From Wolfiporia cocos (lineage: Eukaryota; Basidiomycota; Agaricomycetes; Polyporales; Phaeolaceae): a stretch of 64,000 bases of DNA. The first letter of the stretch is position 1; every line of letters starts with the position of its first letter. Below the pieces are notes generated by a model. The model searched no databases. It was not told the DNA's origin and was given only the letters and a program-made list of their open reading frames with translations. The translations under genes were made by a program, and so were the position numbers. This document shows, piece after piece, positions 47,770-57,411 of the stretch. The stretch covers positions 62,001 through 126,000 of the forward strand of contig JACCLO010000028.1 of assembly GCA_029448655.1 (NCBI GenBank). The letters run 5' to 3'.

Positions 47770-48869
47770 TGACACAGATGGCTCTGTGGGACTCACCAAG
47801 CCAGTATCCTTGCGATGAACTAAGGCGACTTAGGTGAGGAAGAGGTTATCAGACGCTAATAGGAGGTAGGAGGTTCTTCTACGGCGTACGCCGAGAAGAA
47901 TAGAACTGAAGTTAAAGGCGCTTGGCTCCTACTTATATACATGTGTACGGGAAGGGCACGTGCTACTAGCTAGCGTATGTCCTTACCGGGTTATGTGGCT
48001 TTGCCAAGTGGCGAAGCTTATCTTATCTGATGTTTAGTTACTCTATCTAGAATGGCCGTGGAAGGCCCTAATGGCCGACCCAATCGTAATAGAGGGATTA
48101 TGTCTTATTGTGATACTAACGCGGGCGCAGCCCGGGTATAGGTGAAGCCGGTTGCCGGATACCTTGCGGCATAATGGCGATTGGCCGTGCTTCGTTGGAT
48201 GACCAAGGCGGGACGCCGAGGTCGTTATGCCTATTGGACGGGAAGTACCGTAGCATGTGATATGTCCGGACCGGAATGGTTACCGGGACATGTATTGGTC
48301 TTAGCCGTGAGGCGAGGACCGGTGTTTGGGCAACGCCGTGATGGCAGAAGCCCGGGACTTGGAGAACGCCGAGTCCGTGGGATGGCCGAGAAGGCCGTGA
48401 CCTATAGCGATATTGCCTTGATGCTAATATAGTGCTGTATGGTCCGTGTTGCCATTATTATGCGAAGGCGTGGCGCGCCTGAGGTGCCATTGTGATCAAG
48501 GATCTTATGGCGGTGGGAAGCCGGGAAGGCCGACCCAATAGTACAAGGCCGCGAGGCACTGTTTGTACATGTGGACATTATTATGCGAGCGTGCCGCGCT
48601 CGGCCTATCATTATGATCTAAGATCTATGACGTGGCTGGTCTTGCTCTGACGGGCGAGACCTGTATGACGTAGCTGTAGTGTTGCTATTGGACCGGAAGG
48701 TGCCGTAGCGTTACGTAAGCTAGTCATGTGGTTGATAAGCCCAGTTAAGAGCTTGTCGTGGTGGCAATGGGAGTTAACCCGTAGATAACTGGTAGTTAGA
48801 CGTATAAATCCCAGGTAAATTGCTATAATCGTAGGAAAAATGCTGTAAGCCCCAGATAAATCTGTGAAA
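47770..48869 (-). repeat. 5' LTR of element A
   Basis: 1100 bases; the pair differ mostly by single-base gaps. On the minus strand the sequence inside it begins TAAGAATAAACTACC, not a standard tRNA primer site. Confidence 0.88.
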
Positions 48870-48957
48870 CCACGGAAAAATTCGAAGAAAGGACGGATCA
48901 TCTGAACATAACCTAATTCAATACGGCTCAGAAGCTCACCAGGAGACAGGCAAGATG

Positions 48958-49846
48958 TGACACAGATCTAACTGTGGGACTCACGCCTAATCCACAAGTG
49001 AGGGGAATAAGCAGGCAAGCAGTCAGAAGGCGCGCAGAAGAGAGGTGAAGTTCTTCTAGGGCGCGCAGCGCCTAGAAGAACAGAACTAACGACTAAAGGC
49101 GTTAAGCCCTATCTTATATACATGCTTATACTTGATTACGTAAGTAAGGGAATGGTCCTACCCTAAACGTGTTAGTCATATGCTTGCATAAGGCGATGGT
49201 GTCAGTATGGCACCATCCGTATATCATAATGATGCGATAAGGCATCATGCATAGGTATCTATAGTGACCATGCTAGCCAGTAATGGACTTAGCCAGTAAG
49301 ATACGAGGGATGGATCAGAAGATCCGCATACATGGTTACCGGGCCGGAGGCCTGGATCATAATGACGTCATGATTGGAAATGATGATGTCATGGAATGTA
49401 CTAGACCATGGGTCTAGAATAGTGATGCCATTATTGTGTAATGATGGCGTGCTATGGATTGGACTGGGCTGTAGGCCTAGGTCCAATGGTGTCATAATTG
49501 GTAATGATGACGAAGGGGTTACATCATAGTGATGTCATAGCCAGGGGCTAGACCATATGATGTCATGATGATATCATTATTTGTAATGATGGTATCATGG
49601 GTTAGAATAGACCATAGGTCTAGTCTTGTGACAGAGTGTCATGTAACATGTCATGCTTGATGACTAGCGTGTAAGCGCCGTGTCATAGATGCTTAGTAGC
49701 GCGTAAGCACTCTTGGGCTTAGGTAATAACTGTTAGGTTACACCGGCATGTCGGCTTGTACTGATAAGTACAGGATAACTCGTAGGTATGCGTAATAATA
49801 CCGGATAAATGGCAATTAATTGCGGAAAAATGTCAGATCTGTGACA
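48958..49846 (-). mobile_element. Solo LTR, family B (889 b), in gypsy 2 pol
   Basis: TGACACAG..CTGTGACA with target duplication AGATG (48953-48957 and 49847-49851). It sits exactly between ARG and TRP codons of the RNase H/integrase junction (QARW). Confidence 0.92.
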
Positions 49847-51526
49847 AGATGGGCATTATATCTGTCAAGATTTAACTTCTCCATGCACCATAAACCAGGA
49901 AAAACCATGCTTACTGCAGACCCTCTGTCCAGGAGACCAGACCATGAAGAGGGGGTGGAACTCGACAATAGGAACAATATTCTGTTGAAACCGGAATTTT
50001 TTGTTAACTTTGCGCGAGAATTAGCCATCCTTGCGTTCGAGCCCCTCCATCAGTTGGTAATCCCAGATGACGAACTCCAACGAGAAATACACAAAGCATT
50101 GCTAGACAACGAGGTAACCAAGGACTACAAAGGCCTATTGGAGTCAGGACCTCACGAATTCGGCAAGTCTCTCAGAGACTGGAACTACGAGAATGGTCTA
50201 CTCTTGTACCATAACAAGATCTACGTTCCCAAGGCACCAGAAGAGCTTAGAAATAAGGTCTTACAATTACACCATGACCACCCTACTGCAGGGCATATGG
50301 GGAGATGGAAGACATACAAACTCATCTCACGTAATTACTGGTGGCCAGGACTAACCAACTCGGTAAAGAAATACATACAGGAATGCGACACATGCCAGCA
50401 AATGAAGAATCGCCCGCAAAAGCCATATGGACCCCTGATACCTAACGAAGTACCAGAAGCCCCATGGGAGATAATAACCATGGATTTCATTATGTACCTA
50501 CCCAAGTCGAAGATAGACAACAAGGTGTATGACGGAATCATGGTTGTAGTCAATTGCTTGACCAAGCGAGCATGCTTCTTCCCCATCTCCAGCAAATTCG
50601 GAACAAAGGATCCCGTAAGAGTCCTATACAGAAGGTTTTACCCAATACATGGGCTACCTAAACGTATCATTTCCGATCACGGAGTGCAGTTTGCATCCAA
50701 ACTATTCGGCGAATGGTGTAAACTGCTAGGGATAGAACATGCCATGACTATGTCTTATAACCCAACTGAAGATGGACAGATGTAAAGATTTAATCAGAAA
50801 CTTGAACAATACCTCAGATGCTATGTAAACTCGTATTGCAAAGACAATTGGTCTCAATTCCTGCCTACGGCGGAATTTGCATACAACAACGCAGCGTCAG
50901 AGACTACCAAGATGTCACCATTCTACGTCGAGTTGGGAAGGCACCCAAAGGCTGGGCCAGCAGATTTAGCTATTCAGGCAAAAGCAGACCTTAATGAAAT
51001 TGCAACCGATCGTTGGAACGCTCAGGAGCAAGCCAAAGCCGCAATGCAGTTAGCAGCTGACAGTATGAAGTGGTATTACAATCAATCGATCCAGAAAGTA
51101 CCCTTCAAGGTTGGAGACAAGGTTATGATAGACGTAAGGGATTACCAAACATCCGAAAGAAGTTTGGCCCCCAGGTACATCGGCCCGTTCAAAATAGTCG
51201 AACAACTGTCACCCGTGACTTTCAGACTACACATGGATGGCCAATACCGAGCCTATCACCCGGTCTTCCATGCGTCAAAGCTAACACCATATACCGGCAA
51301 GGAAGAAGCTCCAGAACCAGATAAGTCAGGAGAATACGAAGTGGAGCAAATACTCAACCACAGATTCACACCCTCAGGAAAACTACAATTCCTGGTGCGA
51401 TGGTTAGGGTACTCCATGGGAGAAGACACATGGGAATATGAAGATGACTTCGTCAACACTAAGGAGTTGGTAGACGAATACAAGGCAGAACATGCCCTTA
51501 ACGCACATACCGCTCCGCGAAGATGA
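49847..51526 (+). pseudogene. Gypsy 2 integrase and chromodomain, two nonsense codons
   Basis: One continuous frame from WALYLSRFNFSMHHKPG. The zinc finger (HHDHPTAGH, CDTCQQMK) and catalytic D in TMDFIMYL and D in IISDHGVQF are present. The third catalytic residue, E of the usual DGQTER, is replaced by the stop TAA 50783-50785, preceded by ATG for ACG. The frame resumes with RFNQKLEQYLRCYV, then the GPY/F-like APRYIGPFKIVEQLSPVTF and a chromodomain (GEYEVEQILNHRF, FLVRWLGYSMGEDTWEYEDD). It ends at TGA 51524-51526 after TAPRR, with the dUTPase in the same frame beyond. Confidence 0.88.
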
Positions 51527-52258
51527 CACACCCACAATATTCAAGTATTCGAACCAGATGACAACCCAGACTGGAAAGTTGGGGATTGTTATCTATGGCC
51601 AGATGATTGGCCACTGCAGAGAGGTGAATTTACTCCGGAAGAATGCAAGAAAGTACGGAAGTGGTTAGTACGGGACAAATTCGGCAACTCCGTAGAAGAA
51701 GGCACTTGCTTCAACGAATATCTCGAATTCGCAGTAGGACCCCAGGGCACATATCCAGAAAGAGGCACTGAACATGCCACCGGATTTGACATCTACTCAG
51801 CCGAAGCTACCAGGATAAACCCTCACACCACCATGCTCGTGAAAACAGACCTAAGAATCCTATTCCCTTATGGATTCAGCGGCAAACTGGAGACACATTC
51901 TAGCATGGCGAAGAAGGGCATACAGGTACAAGGCAGAGTCATAGACTGGGATTACTGTGGAGAAGTGATAGTCATGCTCTACAACTTCACCGGATATCCA
52001 TACATGGTTAACCATAGGGACAAGATAGCACAATTACTTCTGCAACCTGTCCCTCAACCAGAAATCCACCATAGTACAACCTACATGTACAATCAACAAT
52101 ACTTGAAGGACACAGCTCGTGGTGACAAAGGCTTTGGTCATACTGGTAGACACTTGGGAGAAGTCAAAATACTCCCTCATGACTATGAGGATTGGGACCG
52201 CCTGATGGAGCCCTCAGCGAGCAAGTGGCAAGATGTCGAACCACCGATCACCGAGTAA
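51527..52258 (+). CDS. Gypsy 2 C-terminal dUTPase domain
   Basis: Same frame as the integrase/chromodomain, separated from it only by the TGA at 51524. All five dUTPase motifs are present in order: ATGFDIYSAE (I), GKLETHSSMA (II), GRVIDWDYCGEVIVMLYN (III), HRDKIAQLLLQPV (IV), and ARGDKGFGHTG (V, the P-loop-like tail). Motif II has His where Arg is common. An N-terminal part before motif I (TPEECKKVRKWLVRDKFG) and a tail after motif V (ILPHDYEDWDRLME) are extra. Stop TAA at 52256-52258, 36 bases before the 3' LTR. Expected role: to keep dUTP low during reverse transcription in non-dividing cells. Confidence 0.85.
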   Translation, partial: HTHNIQVFEPDDNPDWKVGDCYLWPDDWPLQRGEFTPEECKKVRKWLVRDKFGNSVEEGTCFNEYLEFAVGPQGTYPERGTEHATGFDIYSAEATRINPHTTMLVKTDLRILFPYGFSGKLETHSSMAKKGIQVQGRVIDWDYCGEVIVMLYNFTGYPYMVNHRDKIAQLLLQPVPQPEIHHSTTYMYNQQYLKDTARGDKGFGHTGRHLGEVKILPHDYEDWDRLMEPSASKWQDVEPPITE

Positions 52259-52294
52259 CCTTTGCAGGGACCGCAAATCTTGAAGAGGGGGTAA

Positions 52295-53682
52295 TGTCAC
52301 AAATTTTCCTATATTTTTCCCTATTTTTCCTAGACTTGTAGTCCAGTTTGTAGCATAGTTAGCGTAGCACGGATACTTGTAGATCACGTGACCCAGTAGA
52401 ACTAGATGCCGACGGAACCTTCTAGCAGGTTCCATCCCATTCCACAGATATCACATGTTAATGCTCATATGTGTGACCGCTGACTCATTACACTTGTAGA
52501 GTCACCTGCCATCTGACTCATTCATAGTCATAGCGCATACGTTATCACTTACGGTCACATGCAACCTGACTCATACCATAGTACCGTAGGTCCTAGTAGT
52601 ATTAGGGGTCTTGTATTGCATGTGTCACAGTATTATCTAAACGCCCTATTTTTCCGCTATCCGTAGCCATTTATCCGGTATTTATACGCATAACTACGAG
52701 TTATCCAGTACTTATCCCATACGGCTATAACCTTACGGTTATTATTGCCCTTACGGCTTCTCAACGTACGCTTATGCGCTACTAAGCTAGAATGACACAG
52801 CGCTTACACGCTAGTCATGCCCCATGACACGTCCGGCTTGCAACCGTACCACGTCATAACCTACGTCATGGACTAGACCTACGGTCTTGTCCAGACTATG
52901 ATATCATCATGATGTCACCACCATCATATGTCTAGGTCCCGACCTATGTATAGACACATGGCACCATACTGGCATCATACCCTCGTCATCAGTCTAGCCC
53001 TCGGGCTTACGACCAATGGCACTAATGGCTCGGCGCTCCGCCTTAGTCATTCCCCGGGATACAGCCTATGGCAGTTACCCCTCAAGACTCGGCCTTCGGC
53101 CTTGTCGTCATACTGGTCTCAACCGCCCCCATGTGAATGTCTACAGGTAATATGATAGGTTCGCCATTACCGGCTTACCACGGTCTATTTCTAGCACAAT
53201 CACACATCTATGCCTTATGCCGATACCGTACCAGTATCACATGCTAACCCTTCTATTCGTAGATGGATCTTCCTTCCGTTGATGGTTACTCAGCCACAAC
53301 GCCATACTAGGTACATACTGTATAGTAGTACCAAACATGTATATAAGATAGGGACTAAGCGTCCTATACGTCTTAGTTCTATTCTTCTAGGCTATGCGCC
53401 TAAGAATCCTCTCACTTAGCTGCACTAGAATAGTCTACCTTACCTCCCTCCCCACTGGAGGATAAGTGGTGAGTCCCACAGACTGTTCTGTGTCAGCATG
53501 TATATATACTGGAACAGTCTGAGCGTTACAACTCAGTTCTGTTCTCCTCGATATTGAGCTACTGCCTAACAAGCAACCTCATCGCTCATACACTTTTACT
53601 TGCTATCTCTTCTTGTGTGTGTATACCTCTAAGCCGCCCTCAAGAAACACTATTAGTGAGTATTAGGTTTGGGTTTGTGTCA
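52295..53682 (+). repeat. 3' LTR of gypsy 2, split by a solo LTR
   Basis: TGTCACAAATTTTCC..GGGTTTGTGTCA; about 510 bases without the insertion 52623-53495. A TATATATAC box follows the insertion at 53501. Preceded by GAGGGGGTAA, the polypurine tract. Confidence 0.8.
52623..53495 (+). mobile_element. Solo LTR, family B (873 b), in the gypsy 2 LTR
   Basis: TGTCACAG..CTGTGTCA with target duplication GCATG (52618-52622 and 53496-53500). It is a reverse-oriented relative of 48958-49846. The TATA-like GTATATAAGATAG near 53338 sets the sense as plus. Confidence 0.9.
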
Positions 53683-53687
53683 CCGTG

Positions 53688-54127
53688 ATCCGTGATCGGG
53701 ATTGGGTTGCCAGCCAATAGCAGTAAAGCCTGTTGGCTATACTTAGCTATGGTGCCATAGTTGCATGAGCATGGTGTGCTCATGATGTCATAGGCAGTGT
53801 GCCTTGATGATGTAGTGGTCTAGCTAGACTGGCTAGACTGGGTGACGTAGTGGTGACGTGTCTGTCATGGTGACATATGTCGTGACTTGCTTCTGGTGTT
53901 ATCCATGTGGATTGATAGGCCGCGTGGTTGATAGAAGAGCTTGACTAATAGTCTATGACTAGCGTGTCGCATGTGTCGTATCAGCTTAATAGTGTGTAAG
54001 TACCTTGTGTAAGTGATAAGGGTTGGCAATGGGATAAGTCCCTGATAACTGATAGGTAGACGTATAAATCCTAGAATAATTGCTATAAATAGCAGAAAAA
54101 TGGCCATGTCCTGTAAATACTGTGACA
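53688..54127 (-). mobile_element. LTR fragment related to element A
   Basis: The stretch up to CTGTGACA at 54127 matches the end of the element A LTR (GACGTATAAATCC, GCAATGGGA..GTTAA, AGCAGAAAAAT). The other end is missing, and nothing matches the flank TGGCA. Confidence 0.65.
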
Positions 54128-54162
54128 TGGCACAGACTAGTCAGTCTTAATGATGCAGCAAG

Positions 54163-54602
54163 TGTCACAGATTTTGGGTCCCCTTCAGTAATCAAACCAA
54201 GGCACTAGTGGTACTGAAGTCACATGATGGTTTGGCCCTCATCAGGTAGTATAGCGGTATAACATCTAGCATAGCGTGGCACCCTAGAGGCACATGACTT
54301 GCTTACATATACAGAGGCTGTGTAGATAGTGCATGGACCCTTACGTTAGGGTAGGCCCTAAGGCCCACCTGCGCTCATCCTCATGTATATATAGTATGTC
54401 GTCTGAGGCTTACACCTCAGACTTGTCAATCTCGTTGTTGGGGGCGTTTCCCCTCTTAGCTGGCATTCTTAGTCTTGCTGGTCTTGTGTGCCCACCTCGC
54501 CTCGCTATGGCCCCAAGGCCCCTTAGCAACTAGGTGTTGTACTCTACCTATTCGGTATTGGGGGTATATTAGATGGTAGTGAGCCTATGCCACTTTGTGA
54601 CA
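54163..54602 (+). mobile_element. Solo LTR, family D (440 b)
   Basis: TGTCACAG..TTTGTGACA with TATATATAG box near 54390 and the CTTACACCTCAGACTTG block also found at 62400. It interrupts a gypsy 2-like pol remnant; the flanks GCAAG and AGCTC do not form a clear duplication. Confidence 0.75.
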
Positions 54603-54736
54603 AGCTCCTTGTAATCCTTAGTGACCTTGTTGTCTAGCAATGCTTTACAAATCTCTCGGAGTATCGGTTCATCCAATTCTGGCACCACATGGGAGGTATC
54701 AAGAGCCATTGCCATGAACTCTCGCTCGAAAAATTC
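54603..54736 (-). pseudogene. Fragment of a second gypsy 2-type pol
   Basis: Minus strand reads FEREFMAMALDTSHVVPELD and ILREICKALLDNKVTKDYKE, the counterpart of FVNFARELAILAF and IHKALLDNEVTKDYKG at 50000-50140 in gypsy 2. The TRIM-family LTR and LTR D lie on its two sides. Confidence 0.7.
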
Positions 54737-54967
54737 TGTCACAAATCTAGGTCACGCTAGATACTAGGACGTTATGGAGCAGTAACTAGGGTATATTCCC
54801 CCTAAGGTGGTGACCTGAATACAATAGGCACCAAGCATGGGAATATGAACTGCAGATATAGCCGGACCCTTGATAACAGCCAAGCTGTTATCATAGCCCT
54901 TTTGGGGGAGTGGCTATATTGCCACTCATGAGCACATTGCATTGGGTCCATGGTGCGTCTTGTGATA
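54737..54967 (+). mobile_element. Diverged solo LTR of the TRIM family
   Basis: TGTCACAAATC..CTTGTGATA, opposite in direction to TRIM copies 1 and 2; shares the block with CCCTTTTGGGGGAGTGGCTA. No clear target duplication. It lies inside a gypsy 2-like pol remnant. Confidence 0.7.
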
Positions 54968-55300
54968 TCAGTCCTGCACTTCCATAATTGACATCCAATG
55001 TGCTGCTTGACATGCTCACCACACTTGGCATGCCAAACCAGTACTCACACCTGATTGGCTAGTGTACATCATCAGGTGATAAGTTAGTTGTAGTAATTGG
55101 CACAAGATTGACAACAGAAAGTGTGCCCAGCGTCTGCAGACAATTCTCCTTCAGTGATGGGGGTAGCAGAACAGTGTTGAACTTTGGCACCTTGAGCTTC
55201 TCCATTCCCACACCTGGCCTGTGTCAACCATTGCATCTCTGGGGATTTGCATACTCAGCCTCACTCTCATTCTCATACACATTCAATGAGGGCTTGTGTG
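54968..55300. other. Stretch without a supported feature
   Basis: About 330 bases between two LTRs. Open frame 55108-55359 on the plus strand runs into the LTR and has no motif. Confidence 0.4.
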
Positions 55301-56263
55301 TGTCACAGATTCTGAAAAGAGGTACCCCCCCCCTGTCTCAAACCCACGTTCTTGGGTAGTACCCCATCATGTGTCTTTGTATGGACTTAGCAGTGTAGCG
55401 TAATGGTACAGGTCGCCCCACCCATAGATGGTCACATGGTCAGTAGCTTAGATACTACAGCACATGACTTAGGTAGCACTCAGCAATACGCACAGACCCT
55501 GCCTTTAGGGTGGGTCTCTAGTATACAGTGACAGTGTTCCTCATGTACTTAAGCTGTGACACTCTGGGGCTTACTCCCCAGAGTGTCACAGATATATTAC
55601 TGTTGAATTCACCCTCACTATAGCTTTATGAGCACTGCTGTACATGCATGTGCCCCTCTACACTATGGTATTCCTCTCCCCTTCGTCCTGTAGTTACTGT
55701 AACAACCCTGCACCACTCGTCGATCAGCGCCCTTAGGGTAGGCGCACGTGCCTCTACCCATAACATGGTCACACTTTCATTACATACTCATGACTAGTTA
55801 CTGTTATGCCTGACCTCATAGTTACTGCGCACAGATCAGCACTTCAGGGTAGACACACTAGCGTACACGCAGATGTATATAAAGTATGACAAATGAGGCC
55901 TTATGCCTCATTCTTAGGATTTTCGGCAATTGGGCCTAACCAGCCCCTTTCATTCTCTATGGCTATGGGCCACTCTGCTGTGCTGCTCATCTGACTTGAC
56001 TGGACAAATGCCACAACCCCTAGCTGTCATCCCTCTAACTGAGCACCCAGAGTCAACGACAATACTAGGACACGCCAGCAGGCATATACGAGATCCCCAG
56101 CAGGGCCAGTCCCACAGACACAGGGTATGTCTGTGTCACAGAGCTGTTATTCTCGATGATGAGGCTTGTCCTCTCTTTACTCCAAGTCTTATGCATGCTA
56201 GTCCAAGGGTTCTGCTCTATGTGACAACTCTAGATGACGGTACACCCTTGGCATTTTGTGTCA
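55301..56263 (+). mobile_element. Solo LTR (403 b) containing another LTR
   Basis: TGTCACAG..TTTTGTGTCA with target duplication GTGTG (55296-55300 and 56264-56268). Interrupted by 55584-56138. Confidence 0.88.
55584..56138 (+). mobile_element. Nested solo LTR, family E (555 b)
   Basis: TGTCACAG..CTGTGTCA with target duplication CAGAG (55579-55583 and 56139-56143). Related to 59617-60172 and 60760-61296 through the AGGGCCAGTCCCACAGAC end block. Confidence 0.9.
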
Positions 56264-56268
56264 GTGTG

Positions 56269-56630
56269 AGCTCACACATGAGAGGGTCTGGCTCATAACT
56301 TGAGGTTAATGTCCCAGCGAGTTTGCATGGCATTTATAAACTCTGCTGTGGCTGGTGCACTGATGCTGTGGATGGGTGCTTAGTGCACACCACACCATGC
56401 ACAAGTTAACTACTAGAGGGGCAATGCAGGTATGCGCACAAGCTTTAGTCTTATTACTAGCATATATACTTGTAACCAATTGTATTTATGGATTGTGTTT
56501 GGCAGCAACCTCGCACATTAGTCACTGGCATAGTGTGGTGGCTAACATGAGCTTCTATGTCCTCTACCCACTCTATTGTGGAGCACACAACTTGGAGTGC
56601 ACATCAGATGAAACATGGCTCTGCAATTGT
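56269..56630. other. Stretch without a supported feature
   Basis: A plus-strand open frame 56376-56714 runs into the next LTR. No motif. Confidence 0.35.
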
Positions 56631-56635
56631 CCTCT

Positions 56636-57238
56636 TGTCACCAGAAACTCCACCCCTAGGATATACGCTAATGCTAGGCTAGCGCTAGGGAGATGCACAT
56701 GCATAGGTAGATAAGCATTCACTTATCTTATCTCAATATGGTCACATGTCATCACTGAGTAGTTACAGCATTACCTAGTCATGTGAGACACAGTCACAGT
56801 ATGCACAGGCCACGCCATTAGGTCAGGCCTTGTAGCTACAGTACGTAGCATCTCCATGTATATAAGTAGGTAGAATCTGAGGATTACTCCTCAGTTCTAC
56901 TCTTCTCGGCCTAGGGGGCATGTCCCCTGGGAACCTCTCAACCCTCTGCTGCATGTGCGTGTGAGCCAGCGGACTGCTCTGCAACAAGCCTGCTGCATCC
57001 TACTTGGACATGGGGGTCTCTATTTATTGCATCTCCTAGTTTTGTCTTTAGCCTGCTAGTCTGGGGGCATACCGGTACACTCATGGGTCAGTACCTCGGG
57101 CTTCATGGCAGGTCGTCTCAATAGACAAGCCATCCTGTTCTCCCCTACAAGGATGGGTAGCCTTTAGGCCTAGGTTAGAAGGTATAGAGGCATCCCCACT
57201 AGCATGGGTAGCATGGTCACAAGTATGTTCCCGTGTCA
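56636..57238 (+). mobile_element. Solo LTR, family C copy 2 (603 b)
   Basis: TGTCACCAG..CCGTGTCA with target duplication CCTCT (56631-56635 and 57239-57243). TATATAAG box near 56867, then CTCAGTTCTACTCTTCTC. Confidence 0.92.
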
Positions 57239-57411
57239 CCTCTGCTGCTCAATAATCTCGGCTGCCTGGTGCAACTTGTGTATAGCATATTCTATGTCTG
57301 TTTGGTCTTGATTGTCAGGCTAGGATGTGAAGGTGAGTATATCTCTATTTTACTTGTTATATACATACTGCAAACCCACTGCCGCTGCCAGCTCATGTGC
57401 GCAGCAATCCA

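Larger units (their letters stand above)
42813..48869 (-). mobile_element. Non-autonomous LTR element A (6.1 kb) inserted in gypsy 2 pol
   Basis: LTRs of about 1.1 kb (42813-43909 and 47770-48869, TGACACAG..TGTGACA; the right end now reads TGTGAAA) flank 3860 bases with no long open frame and no gag, RT or integrase motif. On the minus strand a polypurine tract AAAGCGGGGGTAA abuts the 3' LTR at 43909, which sets the sense as minus. Flanks are CACCCG and CCACGG, so the target duplication is blurred. The element depends on proteins made elsewhere. Confidence 0.85.
40500..53687 (+). mobile_element. Ty3/gypsy element 2, left-truncated, with nested insertions
   Basis: Plus-strand pieces in order: gag end with CKSCGRKDC (40500), protease ALIDSGATLS (41051-41074), reverse transcriptase/RNase H (41700-42812), RNase H rest (48870-48957), integrase with chromodomain (49847-51523), dUTPase (51527-52258), polypurine tract GAAGAGGGGGTAA and 3' LTR (52295-53682). 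No 5' LTR is found; the left edge is the TRIM junction at 40499. Two elements interrupt pol (42813-48869 and 48958-49846) and one the 3' LTR (52623-53495). Confidence 0.88.

Noticed and set aside
42805..48880. Perfect target duplication for element A
   Set aside because: The flanks CACCCG and CCACGG agree only if a base gap and a changed LTR end are assumed.
56376..56714. Membrane protein gene
   Set aside because: The hydrophobic open frame runs across the target site into an LTR and has no homologous motif.
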